A stretch of 64,000 nucleotides of DNA, from the NCBI RefSeq assembly GCF_001907675.1, contig NZ_MPNT01000003.1, forward strand, positions 124,001-188,000, written 5' to 3'. Positions 43,473 through 52,735 of this stretch are shown piece by piece. The stretch comes from Mycobacterium paraffinicum (GTDB lineage Bacteria; Actinomycetota; Actinomycetes; Mycobacteriales; Mycobacteriaceae). The translations under genes and the position numbers were made by a program. The notes beneath the pieces are model-generated. The model was given only the letters and a program-made list of their open reading frames with translations. It searched no databases and was not told the DNA's origin. How positions within the stretch are numbered: the first letter of the stretch is position 1; each line of letters opens with the position of its first letter.

Positions 43473-45097
43473 CCAATGACTTTATTAACCACCTCGCGCG
43501 CGGCTTCCTGCACCTCCGCCAAATGCTCGGAACCATTGAAGGATTCCGCGTAGATCTTGTACACGTCCTCGGTGCCCGACGGCCGCGCGGCAAACCATGC
43601 GTTGGCCGTCGTCACCTTCAACCCGCCCAGTGCGGCGCCGTTGCCGGGGGCAGCGGTGAGTTTCGCGGTGATCGGCTCGCCGGCCACCGCGGTCGCGGTC
43701 ACCTCGTCGGGCGACAGCTTGGCCAGCCGGGCTTTCTGGTCACGGTCGGCCGGCGCGTCGACCCGCGCGTAGAACGGCGTGCCGTACTCGGCGGTCAGCT
43801 CCTGGTAGCGCTGCGACGGGGTCAACCCGGTGACGGCCAGGATCTCGGAGGCCAGCAGCGCCAGGATGATGCCGTCCTTGTCGGTGGTCCACACCGAGCC
43901 GTCGCGCCGCAGGAACGACGCGCCCGCGGACTCCTCGCCCCCGAACCCGATGGTGCCGCCGATCAGTCCGTCGACGAACCACTTGAACCCGACGGGCACC
44001 TCGACGAGCTTGCGGCCGATGCCGGCGACCACCCGATCGATGATCGACGAACTGACCGCGGTCTTGCCGACCGCGATGCCGTCCGGCCACGACGGCCGGT
44101 GCGTGTAGAGGTAATCGATGGCCACCGCCAGATAGTGGTTGGGGTTGAGCAACCCGCCGTCGGGCGTGACGATGCCGTGCCGGTCGGAGTCCGCGTCGTT
44201 GCCGGTGGCGATCTGGTAGCGGTCGCGGTTGGCGATGAGCCCCGCCATCGCGTCCGGCGAGCTGCAATCCATCCGGATCTTGCCGTCGTGATCGAGCGTC
44301 ATGAACCGCCACGTGGCATCCACCAACGGATTCACCACGGTCAGGTCAAGACCGTGCCGCTGTGCGATCTCGCCCCAGTAGTCCACGCTGGCGCCGCCGA
44401 GCGGGTCGGCGCCGATCCGCACCCCGACCGCCCGGATCGCGTCGATGTCCACCACATTGGGCAGGTCGTCGACATAGTTGCCGAGATAGTCGTGCCGCTG
44501 GACGCTCTGCAGTGCTCGCGCGAACGGCACCCGTTTCACCCCGGAGCCGTCCCGGAGAATCTCGTTGGCGCGCTTGGCGATTGCATTCGTCGCGTCGGTG
44601 TCCGCCGGGCCGCCGTTGGGCGGGTTGTACTTGAAGCCGCCGTCGGGAGGCGGGTTGTGCGACGGCGTCACGACGATGCCGTCGGCCAGCGCTTCGGTGC
44701 GGCCGCGGTTGTAGTTGAGGATCGCGTGGCTGACGGCCGGTGTCGGCGTGTAGCGGTCACGGGAGTCCACCATGGTGACGACCTCATTGGCGGCCAGCAC
44801 CTCCAGCGCCGACACCCACGCCGGCTCGGAAAGGCCATGGGTGTCCCGGCCGATGAACAGCGGCCCGGTGGTGCCGTGTGCCGCGCGGTACTCGACGATG
44901 GCCTGCGTGATCGCGACGATGTGGCCCTCGTTGAATGCGCCGTCCAGAGCGGAGCCGCGATGGCCCGACGTGCCGAACACCACCTGCTGAGCGACGTCGT
45001 CGGGATCGGGCCGAATCGAGTAGTAGGCCGTCACCAGGTGAGGCAGATCGACAAGGTCTTCGGGCTGGGCCGGCTGACCGGCGCGGGGATGGGCCAT
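43469..45097 (-). CDS. pgmA: Alpha-D-glucose phosphate-specific phosphoglucomutase
   Basis: Interconverts glucose-1-phosphate and glucose-6-phosphate. It has 542 residues from ATG 45097, close to 546-547 for E. coli Pgm and M. tuberculosis PgmA (Rv3068c). Motifs: [19 protein letters not shown] at the start, the phosphoserine loop [17 protein letters not shown], the Mg loop [12 protein letters not shown], the sugar-binding [10 protein letters not shown], and phosphate-binding [12 protein letters not shown] at the end. GlgP in this window produces its substrate. The next gene, an MFS transporter, overlaps its stop. Confidence 0.95.
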   Translation of the reverse strand: MAHPRAGQPAQPEDLVDLPHLVTAYYSIRPDPDDVAQQVVFGTSGHRGSALDGAFNEGHIVAITQAIVEYRAAHGTTGPLFIGRDTHGLSEPAWVSALEVLAANEVVTMVDSRDRYTPTPAVSHAILNYNRGRTEALADGIVVTPSHNPPPDGGFKYNPPNGGPADTDATNAIAKRANEILRDGSGVKRVPFARALQSVQRHDYLGNYVDDLPNVVDIDAIRAVGVRIGADPLGGASVDYWGEIAQRHGLDLTVVNPLVDATWRFMTLDHDGKIRMDCSSPDAMAGLIANRDRYQIATGNDADSDRHGIVTPDGGLLNPNHYLAVAIDYLYTHRPSWPDGIAVGKTAVSSSIIDRVVAGIGRKLVEVPVGFKWFVDGLIGGTIGFGGEESAGASFLRRDGSVWTTDKDGIILALLASEILAVTGLTPSQRYQELTAEYGTPFYARVDAPADRDQKARLAKLSPDEVTATAVAGEPITAKLTAAPGNGAALGGLKVTTANAWFAARPSGTEDVYKIYAESFNGSEHLAEVQEAAREVVNKVIG

Positions 45098-45201
45098 GGT
45101 TACCAATTCTGCCCGCGACACACGTCGCTGACTTGTCAGGTACTTTTCTGACGTCCCGGATTCACCCACCCGTAAGTCCTGCACAGGGAAAGGGATCACG
45201 C

Positions 45202-45597
45202 GTGGCGCACGACTATCGCGAGCTGGCCGCGGTCTTCGCCGGCGGGGCGCTGGGCTCGCTGGCCCGTGCCGGCCTGGGGACGCTCGCCGCCGGCGACCCG
45301 GCGAGGTGGCCGTGGCCGACGTTCACGGTGAACATCGTGGGCGCCTTCCTGGTGGGCTACTTCACCACGCGGTTGCTCGAACGCTTGCCGTTGTCGAGTT
45401 ACCGGCGGCCCCTGCTGGGCACCGGATTGTGCGGTGGACTCACGACCTTCTCGACGATGCAGGTCGACACGCTGCGGATGGTCGAGCACGGCCATTGGGC
45501 GCTGGCCCTCAGCTACACGGTCACCAGCATCGTGTTGGGACTGCTGGCCGTGCAGCTGGCCACCAAATTGGTGCGCCGGGTCCGGGTGCGCGGATGA
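45202..45597 (+). CDS. crcB1: Fluoride channel subunit CrcB/Fluc (first of pair)
   Basis: A 131-residue, four-helix Fluc protein exporting fluoride. Family motifs: [35 protein letters not shown] (with the pore Asn) and [19 protein letters not shown]. The start is GTG 45202 after AAAGGGATC. It overlaps the second crcB by ATGA, so the two are coupled and probably form a heterodimeric channel. No fluoride riboswitch is apparent upstream. Confidence 0.93.
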   Translation: MAHDYRELAAVFAGGALGSLARAGLGTLAAGDPARWPWPTFTVNIVGAFLVGYFTTRLLERLPLSSYRRPLLGTGLCGGLTTFSTMQVDTLRMVEHGHWALALSYTVTSIVLGLLAVQLATKLVRRVRVRG

Positions 45598-45977
45598 CGG
45601 CCGGCGCCGTCACGACGGTCGCGGTATGGGTCGGTGTCGCGCTGATCGGGGGCATCGGTTCGGTGCTGCGCTTCGTGGTCGACCGCGCGGTGGCGCGCCG
45701 GGTGGCCCGGTCGTTTCCGTTCGGCACGTTGGCCGTGAACGTCAGCGGCGCGGCGCTGTTGGGCTTTCTGGGGGGCCTGGCGCTGAGCAAGGAAGCGGGC
45801 CTGCTGGCCGGGACCGCGTTCGTCGGCGCCTACACCACGTTTTCCACCTGGATGCTGGAAACTCAGCGGCTCGGCGAGGAGCGCCAGTTGCGCGTGGCGT
45901 TCGCCAACATCGTCGTCAGCGTCGCACTCGGTGAAGCGGCCGCATTTCTCGGACAACGGATCGCCGAGCAGTTCTGA
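45594..45977 (+). CDS. crcB2: Fluoride channel subunit CrcB/Fluc (second of pair)
   Basis: A 127-residue Fluc protein. It has [36 protein letters not shown] and [19 protein letters not shown]. The ATG overlaps the crcB1 stop. It stops one base before the converging acyltransferase gene's stop. The paired order matches Rv3069-Rv3070. Confidence 0.93.
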   Translation: MTAGAVTTVAVWVGVALIGGIGSVLRFVVDRAVARRVARSFPFGTLAVNVSGAALLGFLGGLALSKEAGLLAGTAFVGAYTTFSTWMLETQRLGEERQLRVAFANIVVSVALGEAAAFLGQRIAEQF

Positions 45978-45978
45978 G

Positions 45979-46596
45979 TCAAGCGCCCCGGGGAATGTCG
46001 TCGGGTGTGCGGGGCAGCGCGTACAGCGCCATTCGCCGGTTGGACATCTCGTGCTCGCCGAGAAAGACGCAGCCGCCCCGCTCACAGAACGTACGCGCCA
46101 GGACGTTGCGGTGGTCAGGATCGAACATGATGCGCCGGCATTGCGGGTCGAGACCCAGGATGCTGCCAACCAGGTAGGGCAGCAGGTAACTGACGTGACC
46201 CCGCTTGATGTAGTCCAGATCGGCGACCGCGACGTGCAAGCCCAGATCGTGGGGATCGTTGTCATACCGGTTGGCAATGGAATCCTTTGCCGCCCTGTAT
46301 AACTCGATATAGGCACGGGGTACCCCGTCGAGCATGGCGACGAACGGGCGGGAGAAGCCGCCGTCGAGTTGCGCCCGCAGGTATCGATGCCAGCGCGCCG
46401 GCGGCCAGGCGGACTCCCACGCTTCGACCAGGTGCGGCCGGTTCATCCACTCGGCGATCATCTCGGCGTCGGCGTCCGGATCGGCGAGCCGCAACCCGTA
46501 GGGCTCCGGCAGGGTGGGAATGGGCGGCGGCGGGACGGCGCGGACTTCGTCGTGGAGGTCGGTCAACTCCCGCGGCAGTATGGGGTCGTCGCTCAC
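45979..46596 (-). CDS. MbtK/IucB-type N-acyltransferase (GNAT fold)
   Basis: A 205-residue acyltransferase. PEPYGLRLADPDADAEMIAE, WMNRPHLVEAWESAWPPARW, PRAYIELYRAAKDSIANRY, DPHDLGLHVAVAD, RRIMFDPDHRN and FLGEHEMSNRRMALYAL closely follow M. tuberculosis MbtK (Rv1347c, about 210 residues), which acylates the hydroxylysine of mycobactin. The start is GTG 46596, overlapping the upstream F420 gene's stop as GTGA. Here it is not beside mycobactin genes; it might be the genuine mbtK relocated or a paralogue. Confidence 0.85.
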   Translation of the reverse strand: MSDDPILPRELTDLHDEVRAVPPPPIPTLPEPYGLRLADPDADAEMIAEWMNRPHLVEAWESAWPPARWHRYLRAQLDGGFSRPFVAMLDGVPRAYIELYRAAKDSIANRYDNDPHDLGLHVAVADLDYIKRGHVSYLLPYLVGSILGLDPQCRRIMFDPDHRNVLARTFCERGGCVFLGEHEMSNRRMALYALPRTPDDIPRGA

Positions 46597-47468
46597 GCCG
46601 GCGCTCCCACCATCCACCGCTCGGCCAGGGCCGAAACCCATTCGGCGGCCGCATCGGGGCGATCGGGGGGCGCCGCGACGAGGACCAGTTCGTCGACGCC
46701 CAGCTCGGCGAGGGCGCCGACATCACCGACGCTCGGATCGCGCAGCGCCACCGAGAGCCGCAGCTCCCCACGGTCCCGCGCCGCCTCGCCGCATAGCCGC
46801 TCGAGCTTGGCGAGGCGATCACGCACGGCTTCGACGCCGTCGAGGTTGAAGCCGTACCAGCCGTCACCCCACGTCGCCACCCGCCGCAGCGCCGAATCAC
46901 TATTGCCGCCAACCACTATCGGGATGTGGCGGTCGCGAACCGGCTTGGGGTTGACCCGAATCGAGTCGAAGCTGACGAAATCACCGTCGAACGAGGCGAC
47001 ATCGTCGCGCCACACCGCGCGCATCGCGGCAACGTATTCGGCGGTGCGCTCGCCGCGGCGGGCGAACGGCACCGAAAGAGCCGCGAACTCCTCCCGCGAC
47101 CAGCCGACGCCGACCCCCAGGGTCAGGCGCCCGCCGCCGAGTCGATCCAGGCTCGCGGCCTGCTTGGCCACCACCACCGGATTGTGCTCGGGCAACAGCA
47201 GCACACCCGTCGCCAGCCCGATCCGGGACGAGGCCGCGGCGGCGAAACTCAGCGCGACGATCGGGTCAAGCCAATCCGCTTGTGCCGGAACGGCAATGAC
47301 GCCGTCGTCGGAGTAGGGATAACGGGAGGCGGGTCGATCGACCATGACGACGTGTTCGCCGGCCCACAGCGTGGCAAAACCGCAATCGTCCGCAGTCGAA
47401 GCGACGGCGTCGATCACGGCGCGATCGGCGCCGGCGCCGATCCCCAGGGCGTGCAATCCCAGCCGCAT
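46593..47468 (-). CDS. F420-dependent LLM-class oxidoreductase (Rv3072c-like)
   Basis: A 291-residue LLM-fold protein. It has MRLGLHALGIGAGADRAVID, CGFATLWAGEHVVMVD, GLATGVLLLPEHNPVVVAKQ, LGGGRLTLGVGVGWSREEF and IPIVVGGNSDSALRRVATWG. Position between crcB and the DUF488 gene matches Rv3072c. The ATG at 47468 is the start. It is coupled to the MbtK-like gene downstream. The substrate is unknown. Confidence 0.88.
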   Translation of the reverse strand: MRLGLHALGIGAGADRAVIDAVASTADDCGFATLWAGEHVVMVDRPASRYPYSDDGVIAVPAQADWLDPIVALSFAAAASSRIGLATGVLLLPEHNPVVVAKQAASLDRLGGGRLTLGVGVGWSREEFAALSVPFARRGERTAEYVAAMRAVWRDDVASFDGDFVSFDSIRVNPKPVRDRHIPIVVGGNSDSALRRVATWGDGWYGFNLDGVEAVRDRLAKLERLCGEAARDRGELRLSVALRDPSVGDVGALAELGVDELVLVAAPPDRPDAAAEWVSALAERWMVGAPA

Positions 47469-47488
47469 CGCACGATCGTCTCACGCGT

Positions 47489-47845
47489 TCAGTGGCTTTT
47501 CAGCAGCTCCGCGAGGACGGCCGCGTGGCTGATGTCCGGGTCGCGGGTAGCGGTGACCAGGGTGACGACGCCGTGCCGTGCCAGCGCGCGCAGCTCCTCC
47601 AGCGCCGGGCTGTCGCTCAGCTCGGCTTCGTAACGCTCGGCGAATTCGTCGAAGTGTTCGGAACGATGGTGATACCACTCGCGCAGGTCCTTGGACGGCG
47701 CGACGTCCTTGGACCAGATCCCGACCCGCGGGTCGCCCTTGCGCACTCCTCGCGGCCACATGCGGTCGACCAGCACGCGCTGGCCGTCGTCCGGGGTGAT
47801 GTCGTCGTAGACCCGCGCCACCCGGATCCGGTTCCCGGCGCCCAC
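47489..47845 (-). CDS. DUF488-family protein (Rv3073c-like)
   Basis: A 118-residue protein. VYDDITPDDGQRVLVDRMWP, RGVRKGD, WSKDVAPSKDLREWYHH and VTLVTATRDPDISHA are diagnostic of DUF488, a small family of unknown function. The start is GTG 47845. Divergent from the HNH gene; 20 bp upstream of the F420 gene on the same strand, so likely one operon DUF488-LLM-acyltransferase. Confidence 0.9.
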   Translation of the reverse strand: MGAGNRIRVARVYDDITPDDGQRVLVDRMWPRGVRKGDPRVGIWSKDVAPSKDLREWYHHRSEHFDEFAERYEAELSDSPALEELRALARHGVVTLVTATRDPDISHAAVLAELLKSH

Positions 47846-47881
47846 ACCGCCAGCGTAAGCGGACTTGTCGGCTGGCGTCGC

Positions 47882-47887
47882 TATAGT
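47882..47887 (+). promoter_or_regulatory. -10 box for a leaderless HNH-gene transcript
   Basis: TATAGT ends seven bases before the ATG at 47895, with no Shine-Dalgarno between, so the mRNA probably starts at the ATG. No good -35 at 17 bp. Confidence 0.6.
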
Positions 47888-47894
47888 CGAACAC

Positions 47895-49169
47895 ATGTTC
47901 GAAGAATTGGCCTCGGTCGACTCGTCGGCCGATGAATCGGCGCTGATCGAGCGCATCGCGGAGCTGGAGGCGGCCAAGTCGGCGGCCGCCGCCGGGCAGG
48001 CCCGCGCGACGGCCGCGCTGGATGCGGCGCGTCGAGGTGCCGAGGCGGCCGCCGGCCTACCCGCCGCACGGCGCGGCCGGGGCGTGGCCACCGAAATCGC
48101 CCTCGCGCGGCGCGATGCCCCGGCGCGGGGCGGGCGCCACCTCGGCTTCGCCAAAGCCCTCGTGCACGAGATGCCGTACACGCTGGCGGCGCTGGAATGC
48201 GGACTGCTCTCGGAATGGCGGGCGACGCTGATCGTGCGTGAGAGCGCCTGCCTGGACGTCGAGGACCGGCGAACCCTGGACGCCGAACTGTGCGGCGAGC
48301 CGGCGAACCTGGACGGCATGGGCGACGCGCGGGTAGTCGCGGCCGCCAAGGCGATCGCCTATCGGCTGGATCCGCACGCGGTCGTCGACCGTGCGGCCAG
48401 GGCGGAGAATGAGCGCACGGTCACCATTCGGCCCGCGCCCGACACGATGACGTATCTCACCGCGTTGTTGCCGGTGGCCCAGGGGGTTTCGGTATATGCG
48501 GCGCTGCGCCGCGAGGCGGATACCCGGGGCGACGGGCGCTCGCGCGGGCAGCTGATGGCCGACACCTTGGTGGAGCGGGTCACCGGCCGCAGCGCGGCGG
48601 TCCCTACCCCCGTGGCCGTCAACCTGGTGCTCTCCGACGACACGCTGCTAGGCGGTGACAACGCGCCGGCCGACCTCTCCGGCTACGGCCCCATCCCCGC
48701 GGCGGTGGCGCGCGCGATGGTCAGCGCCGCCATCACCGACCCGCGCTCGCGCGCGACCCTGCGCAGGCTCTACGCGCACCCCGGGGCCGGGGCGCTGGTG
48801 GCCATGGAGTCACGGGCACGGATCTTTCCGCGCGGGCTGGCCGCATTCATCGCGCTGCGCGACCAACGCTGCCGCACGCCCTACTGCGACGCGCCCATCA
48901 GACACAACGACCACGCGCAACCGTGGGCGGACGGCGGCCCGACCACCTCGGACAACGGCCTGGGCCTGTGCGAGGGTTGCAACTACGCCAAGGAAGGTGC
49001 GGGTTGGCGGGTGGGCACCGCTGTCGACGAAAACCACACCCACACAGCAGAATTCACGACGCCCACGGGCAAGAGCTACCGATCCACGGCCCCGCCGCGC
49101 GCCCCCGCGATCACGGTCAGCGAGGTGGAATTCCGAATCGGGGTCTCCATCGCGCGCCACGCGGCCTAA
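47895..49169 (+). CDS. DUF222/13E12-family HNH endonuclease-like protein (Rv3074-like)
   Basis: A 424-residue protein from ATG 47895. The N-terminal Ala-rich DUF222 domain (about 1-300) is followed by a C-terminal HNH module: RCRTPYCDAPIRHNDHAQPW, then GGPTTSDNGLGLCEGCNYAK, with Cys pairs and His-Asn-His residues for a metal site. These proteins are repeated in mycobacterial genomes (the 13E12 family); their DNA target and role are unknown. It begins from a leaderless-type promoter. Position matches Rv3074. Confidence 0.9.
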   Translation: MFEELASVDSSADESALIERIAELEAAKSAAAAGQARATAALDAARRGAEAAAGLPAARRGRGVATEIALARRDAPARGGRHLGFAKALVHEMPYTLAALECGLLSEWRATLIVRESACLDVEDRRTLDAELCGEPANLDGMGDARVVAAAKAIAYRLDPHAVVDRAARAENERTVTIRPAPDTMTYLTALLPVAQGVSVYAALRREADTRGDGRSRGQLMADTLVERVTGRSAAVPTPVAVNLVLSDDTLLGGDNAPADLSGYGPIPAAVARAMVSAAITDPRSRATLRRLYAHPGAGALVAMESRARIFPRGLAAFIALRDQRCRTPYCDAPIRHNDHAQPWADGGPTTSDNGLGLCEGCNYAKEGAGWRVGTAVDENHTHTAEFTTPTGKSYRSTAPPRAPAITVSEVEFRIGVSIARHAA

Positions 49170-49175
49170 GCCGGG

Positions 49176-49871
49176 TTAGGCCTGGCCGGTGAGGCGCTGC
49201 ACATCGACGACCTCACCGCGGTTGATGCTGACCCAATCGCGGCCGTCCAGATAAGGTCGCAACGCGCGGCCGATCAGCTCGGCGTCGGCGGGCGACTTGG
49301 GGCGCTGCAGCTCGTACACGTGGGGCAACTCCGCCATGCCGGTGACGACGTTCCACAGCGTCAGGGCCTCCGGCCCGATCGGCGGGTCCACCAATACCGG
49401 CCCAAACAAGCACTGCCCCAACACAAACAGCGTCGGCACCCCATAGCCACCGGCGTCGACGACGCGTTGGTGGTCGTCGTGTATCTCGTCGTGGGTGGTC
49501 GGGTCGTCGAGGGCCGCATCGAGGAGCGACGGCTCCACGCCGAGGTCGCCGAGCAGGCGGCGGGCGACCTCGGGGTCGTGCGGTTTGCCGCCCAGCGTGT
49601 GCAACTCATGTCCGATGGCGGCGTACCAGCGGTCGAGCAACGCCATGTCCGTTCGGCGCAGCAGCGCGCCGATCCGCATCAACGACCACCCGTAGGACCA
49701 CTCCCGCTCCCAGGGGTGCTTCTGGCCCTCGGACCGGTTGATCTCCTCGAGGCTGAAGAAACGCCAGTCGATGGTGAGGCCGAGTTGCTCGCGAACGTCC
49801 CGGATCCAGAGCGAGGTCTGATAGGCGAACGGGCACATCGGGTCGAAATGAAAATCCACCACAAGACTCAT
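49176..49871 (-). CDS. DsbA-like thioredoxin-fold oxidoreductase
   Basis: A 231-residue DsbA/2-hydroxychromene-2-carboxylate isomerase-fold protein. The active-site motif [15 protein letters not shown] has one Cys (CPFA) instead of CxxC, so it cannot form the usual intramolecular disulfide. The cis-Pro loop is [10 protein letters not shown]. It resembles the mycothiol-dependent nitroreductase Rv2466c family, which has CPWC. There is no signal peptide, so it acts in the cytosol. A glutathione/mycothiol-S-transferase-like role is inferred. Confidence 0.8.
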   Translation of the reverse strand: MSLVVDFHFDPMCPFAYQTSLWIRDVREQLGLTIDWRFFSLEEINRSEGQKHPWEREWSYGWSLMRIGALLRRTDMALLDRWYAAIGHELHTLGGKPHDPEVARRLLGDLGVEPSLLDAALDDPTTHDEIHDDHQRVVDAGGYGVPTLFVLGQCLFGPVLVDPPIGPEALTLWNVVTGMAELPHVYELQRPKSPADAELIGRALRPYLDGRDWVSINRGEVVDVQRLTGQA

Positions 49872-49890
49872 CCCGGACCCGCTTTGCCGC

Positions 49891-50814
49891 TCAGTAGTGA
49901 TAGGTGTCCGACGGCGCGGGTGAATGATCCCGTTCTTCGTCGTCGAAGTCAGACGATTCTATGTCGTAGGCGCGGGCCAGCTCGAGGATCTTGGTGGCCC
50001 GCGCAATCCGCGGCAGGTCCGATCCGTTGCGGATCTCTCCCCCATCGCGTTCGAATTCGGCGAAAAACTCCTTCGCCCAAGAGATTTCGTCCTGCGATGG
50101 CGACAGGCCCTCGTTCACCACGCCGCATTGGTCCGGGGTGAGGCAGATTTTGCCCGTCATCCCGAATTCCACGGAAACCGCGGTGGCCTCGATCAATTTC
50201 AGTGCGTTGGAGCCGATCGTGGGTCCGTCGATGGCGCTGGGCAGGCTCGCCGCCTTGGCGGCGATGGTGAAGCGAGACCGGGCGTAGGCCAGCGTGCCGG
50301 GGTCTTCCCCGAAACCGGTATCGCGGCGGAAGTCGCCGATGCCGAAGGCGAGCCGGAAGGTGCCCTTCGCCGCGGCGATCTCGGTGATGCGCTCCAGGCC
50401 CCGGGCCGTTTCTACCAGCGCCACGATCGGTACGTTGGGCAGCCGTTGCGCGGTCTCGGTGACGTGGTCCACCGATTCGACCATCGCCAGCATCACCCCG
50501 CCTACCGGTGTGCCGGACAGCGCGGCGAGGTCGTCCGCCCACCACGGGGTGCCGAAACCGTTGACGCGGACCCAGTCGGTGTTGCCGGCGCCCAGCCAGC
50601 TCACCACGTTGTCGCGGGCGGCGTGCTTGTCCTTGGGCGCGACGGCGTCCTCGATGTCGAGCACGACGATGTCGGCCCGGGAGTGCGCCGCGGATTGGAA
50701 CCGGTCGGCGTGCGCACCGTTGACCAAGAGCCAACTCCGGGCGAGAACGGGATCGATGCGGTAGCCGATGACGTCGTCGGGCTCCGTCGCGCTGCTGTTG
50801 ACCTGGTCGTACAT
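49891..50814 (-). CDS. HpcH/HpaI aldolase / citrate lyase beta-like protein (Rv3075c-like)
   Basis: A 307-residue CitE-like TIM barrel. [38 protein letters not shown] (metal and substrate Glu/Asp), [32 protein letters not shown] and [11 protein letters not shown] are typical of malyl-CoA/citramalyl-CoA lyase-like proteins. The start is ATG 50814. No citrate lyase alpha or gamma subunit is nearby, so it cleaves or forms a beta-hydroxyacyl-CoA on its own. Position matches Rv3075c. Confidence 0.88.
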   Translation of the reverse strand: MYDQVNSSATEPDDVIGYRIDPVLARSWLLVNGAHADRFQSAAHSRADIVVLDIEDAVAPKDKHAARDNVVSWLGAGNTDWVRVNGFGTPWWADDLAALSGTPVGGVMLAMVESVDHVTETAQRLPNVPIVALVETARGLERITEIAAAKGTFRLAFGIGDFRRDTGFGEDPGTLAYARSRFTIAAKAASLPSAIDGPTIGSNALKLIEATAVSVEFGMTGKICLTPDQCGVVNEGLSPSQDEISWAKEFFAEFERDGGEIRNGSDLPRIARATKILELARAYDIESSDFDDEERDHSPAPSDTYHY

Positions 50815-50909
50815 TCGTCTCTCGTGATTATCGATAGCGGACTGGTGCCTTAACCGTAGCGATGTCCCCAAACGGGCGGTTGGGAATGCCCCCGGGCACA
50901 GAAAGGCCG

Positions 50910-50946
50910 GGCCGCCCGGGCGGAGGAAACCCTCGCCCGGGCGGCC
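50910..50946 (-). terminator. Strong GC hairpin after the ferritin-like gene
   Basis: GGCCGCCCGGGCG (50910-50922) pairs perfectly with CGCCCGGGCGGCC (50934-50946); the loop itself can pair GAGG with CCTC. It starts 18 bp past the stop of the minus-strand gene ending at 50965. There is no U-tract, as is common for mycobacterial terminators. Confidence 0.75.
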
Positions 50947-50964
50947 TTGCGTTGAACTGCTCGG

Positions 50965-51927
50965 CTAATTGATGCCGACGACGTCTTGCGCGATCGCAGC
51001 GAGACGCGTTTGGGCGGCCGACACGATCCGCTGGCGGTTCTTGTTCGCCTCTTCGTAGGCGATGATCGCCCGCACGTCACTCGGATTCGCGAGCTCCTTC
51101 ACCTCGGCGACGGCCTCGCTGACGTTGAGCTCGTCGTAGTTGGCGATGGGCAGCTCGTCGGCGTCGAGAACTCCGACAGCGGCGCGCGCCGCGTGCAGGG
51201 CGTCGGCCGTCTGCCGGGCCCCCTCGTTCCGGGTGACCTTTTCGGCCGCCTCGAGTGCGGCGTTGCGCGACGCGGCGAGCGCCCGGGTCGCCACGTCACC
51301 GGCGTGCGTACCCCGGCTTACCAGCTCGTCGAACGTCGGGCGGGCCGAGCGCAGCGCGTCCGCCGCCCTGTCGACGCCCCGAACCGACCATTCGACCGGC
51401 AGGTTGACCAGTTTCACCGCGGTGCCGGCTGCGGCCTGCAGCGGCGTGCGGCGCAGCGCGGCCGGACCGCCGAGCGCGTCTTCGGCCAGCACGGTCGTCA
51501 GCCAGTCCACGGTCGCCGAGTGCGCCGTGATCAGCCGCGTCGCGAGGCTCTCGATCTCGGGAAGTTCGGCCGCGACGGCCAGAGCTTTCAGGTACCGGCT
51601 TCGGTCCAGCAACTGATCTTCCAGCGCGAGGTCGCCCAGGAGCGCCTCGTCGAACGGTTGAGCCTGCTCGGTCAGGGCCTTGACCGCCGCGGCCGCCCTG
51701 CCTAGGAACGGGCCGACGATGTCGGGGACACCGCCGAGCGCGCGGATCGCCTTCTCGATCGCCTCGGACCGCTCGCGGGCGTTGGACGCGTTCTGCGTGA
51801 GCTCGCGCTGAACGGCCTCGGTACGGGCCTGCGCGACGCGGGTTTCCGCGATCTGGATCTCGGTGTTGGTCAGCTGATGAAGCGCGCGCAACTGCGCCAG
51901 CACCGTCGTCTTGTCCGATGAAGTCAT
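50965..51927 (-). CDS. Ferritin-like helical protein with C-terminal HBHA/lipid-droplet-type tail
   Basis: A 320-residue, helix-rich, Ala-rich cytosolic protein from ATG 51927. The N-terminal region (about 1-150) shows ferritin-like helices with LRALHQLTNTEIQIAETRVA and the Glu/His pattern ELPEIESLATRLITAHSATV. The C-terminus (ELPIANYDELNVSEAVAEVK, then AIIAYEEANKNRQRIV) resembles a helical hairpin module found in mycobacterial surface and lipid-droplet proteins. Divergent from the hemerythrin gene with a SigF-type promoter on each strand, which suggests a stress or iron/oxygen-related role. The function is inferred. Confidence 0.7.
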   Translation of the reverse strand: MTSSDKTTVLAQLRALHQLTNTEIQIAETRVAQARTEAVQRELTQNASNARERSEAIEKAIRALGGVPDIVGPFLGRAAAAVKALTEQAQPFDEALLGDLALEDQLLDRSRYLKALAVAAELPEIESLATRLITAHSATVDWLTTVLAEDALGGPAALRRTPLQAAAGTAVKLVNLPVEWSVRGVDRAADALRSARPTFDELVSRGTHAGDVATRALAASRNAALEAAEKVTRNEGARQTADALHAARAAVGVLDADELPIANYDELNVSEAVAEVKELANPSDVRAIIAYEEANKNRQRIVSAAQTRLAAIAQDVVGIN

Positions 51928-51986
51928 CGAAGAATTCGCCTCCTGCGTTGATTGATTGGATCGGCACGAAAGCGCCTCTTTAGCGG

Positions 51987-52013
51987 CTACCCATTCGCCC
52001 CCCCGAACGAAAC
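51987..52013 (-). promoter_or_regulatory. SigF-type promoter, minus strand
   Basis: On the minus strand GTTT (52013-52010), 17 bases, then GGGTAG (51992-51987), one mismatch from the SigF consensus GTTT-N15-17-GGGTAT. It would start transcription near 51980, about 50 nt before the ferritin-like gene. Confidence 0.55.
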
Positions 52014-52053
52014 GCCTTGTGCGGCAGGCACTCAGCACCCCCGACACCGCGTC

Positions 52054-52078
52054 GTTTAGGCGGTTGTACAGCGGGTAT
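52054..52078 (+). promoter_or_regulatory. SigF-type promoter, plus strand
   Basis: GTTT (52054-52057), 15 bases, then GGGTAT (52073-52078) matches the mycobacterial SigF consensus. The predicted start is near 52085, about 60 nt upstream of the hemerythrin ATG. Confidence 0.75.
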
Positions 52079-52145
52079 GCCTGGCAAAGGCGCGTACAGC
52101 CCATAGTGCGCATCCCAAATCCGCAGAACACTGGAGGTATCGGCG

Positions 52146-52715
52146 ATGGCCGACATGATTGTCCAATCGCCCGAGGAAGTCGTGGCTTTTCTCAAGGCGC
52201 AGCACAACCTCATCGAGGATCTGTTCGACGAGGTGCTGCACGCATCCGATCCCCAAGCACGGGAAAAGCCGTTCGCAACGCTGCGTCAACTGCTGGCCGT
52301 GCACGAGACAGCCGAGGAAATGGTGGTGCACCCGCGCGTGCGCCGGGAGGCCGACGCCGGTGACGCGATCGTCGACGCCCGACTCAAAGAGGAGCACGAG
52401 GCCAAGGAGATGCTGTCGAGCATCGAGGACCTCGACGTCACCTCGCAGCAGTTCGTCGACGAGGTCAAGAAGCTCCGCGAGGCCGTGCTCGAGCATGCGC
52501 AGCAGGAGGAAAGCGAGGAGTTCCCCGTCCTGCAGAAGGAAGTCGACAACGCCGACCTCAAGCGGATGGGCGCGGCGGTGCGCGCGGCTCAGGCCATCGC
52601 GCCGACCCACCCGCACCCTGGCGTGGAGTCGGCGAAGATGAACTTTGCTCTCGGACCGTTCGCGTCGATGCTCGACCGCGCCCGCGACCTCATCGGGCAG
52701 GCCCTCGGCTCGTAA
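52146..52715 (+). CDS. Hemerythrin HHE-domain protein
   Basis: A 189-residue four-helix di-iron protein. The His/Glu ligand pattern is visible: [16 protein letters not shown] (His20), [35 protein letters not shown] and [15 protein letters not shown]. Such proteins bind O2, NO or peroxide and are often SigF- or stress-regulated in mycobacteria. The start is ATG 52146, after GGAGG (52134-52138). The C-terminal 50 residues are an additional helix region. A SigF-type promoter precedes it. Confidence 0.92.
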   Translation: MADMIVQSPEEVVAFLKAQHNLIEDLFDEVLHASDPQAREKPFATLRQLLAVHETAEEMVVHPRVRREADAGDAIVDARLKEEHEAKEMLSSIEDLDVTSQQFVDEVKKLREAVLEHAQQEESEEFPVLQKEVDNADLKRMGAAVRAAQAIAPTHPHPGVESAKMNFALGPFASMLDRARDLIGQALGS

Positions 52716-52735
52716 TTCGCCGTAGGCTCGTTGAG

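Noticed and set aside
45098..45201. Fluoride riboswitch upstream of the crcB pair
   Set aside because: I could not find the conserved crcB-motif pseudoknot elements in this 100-bp gap.
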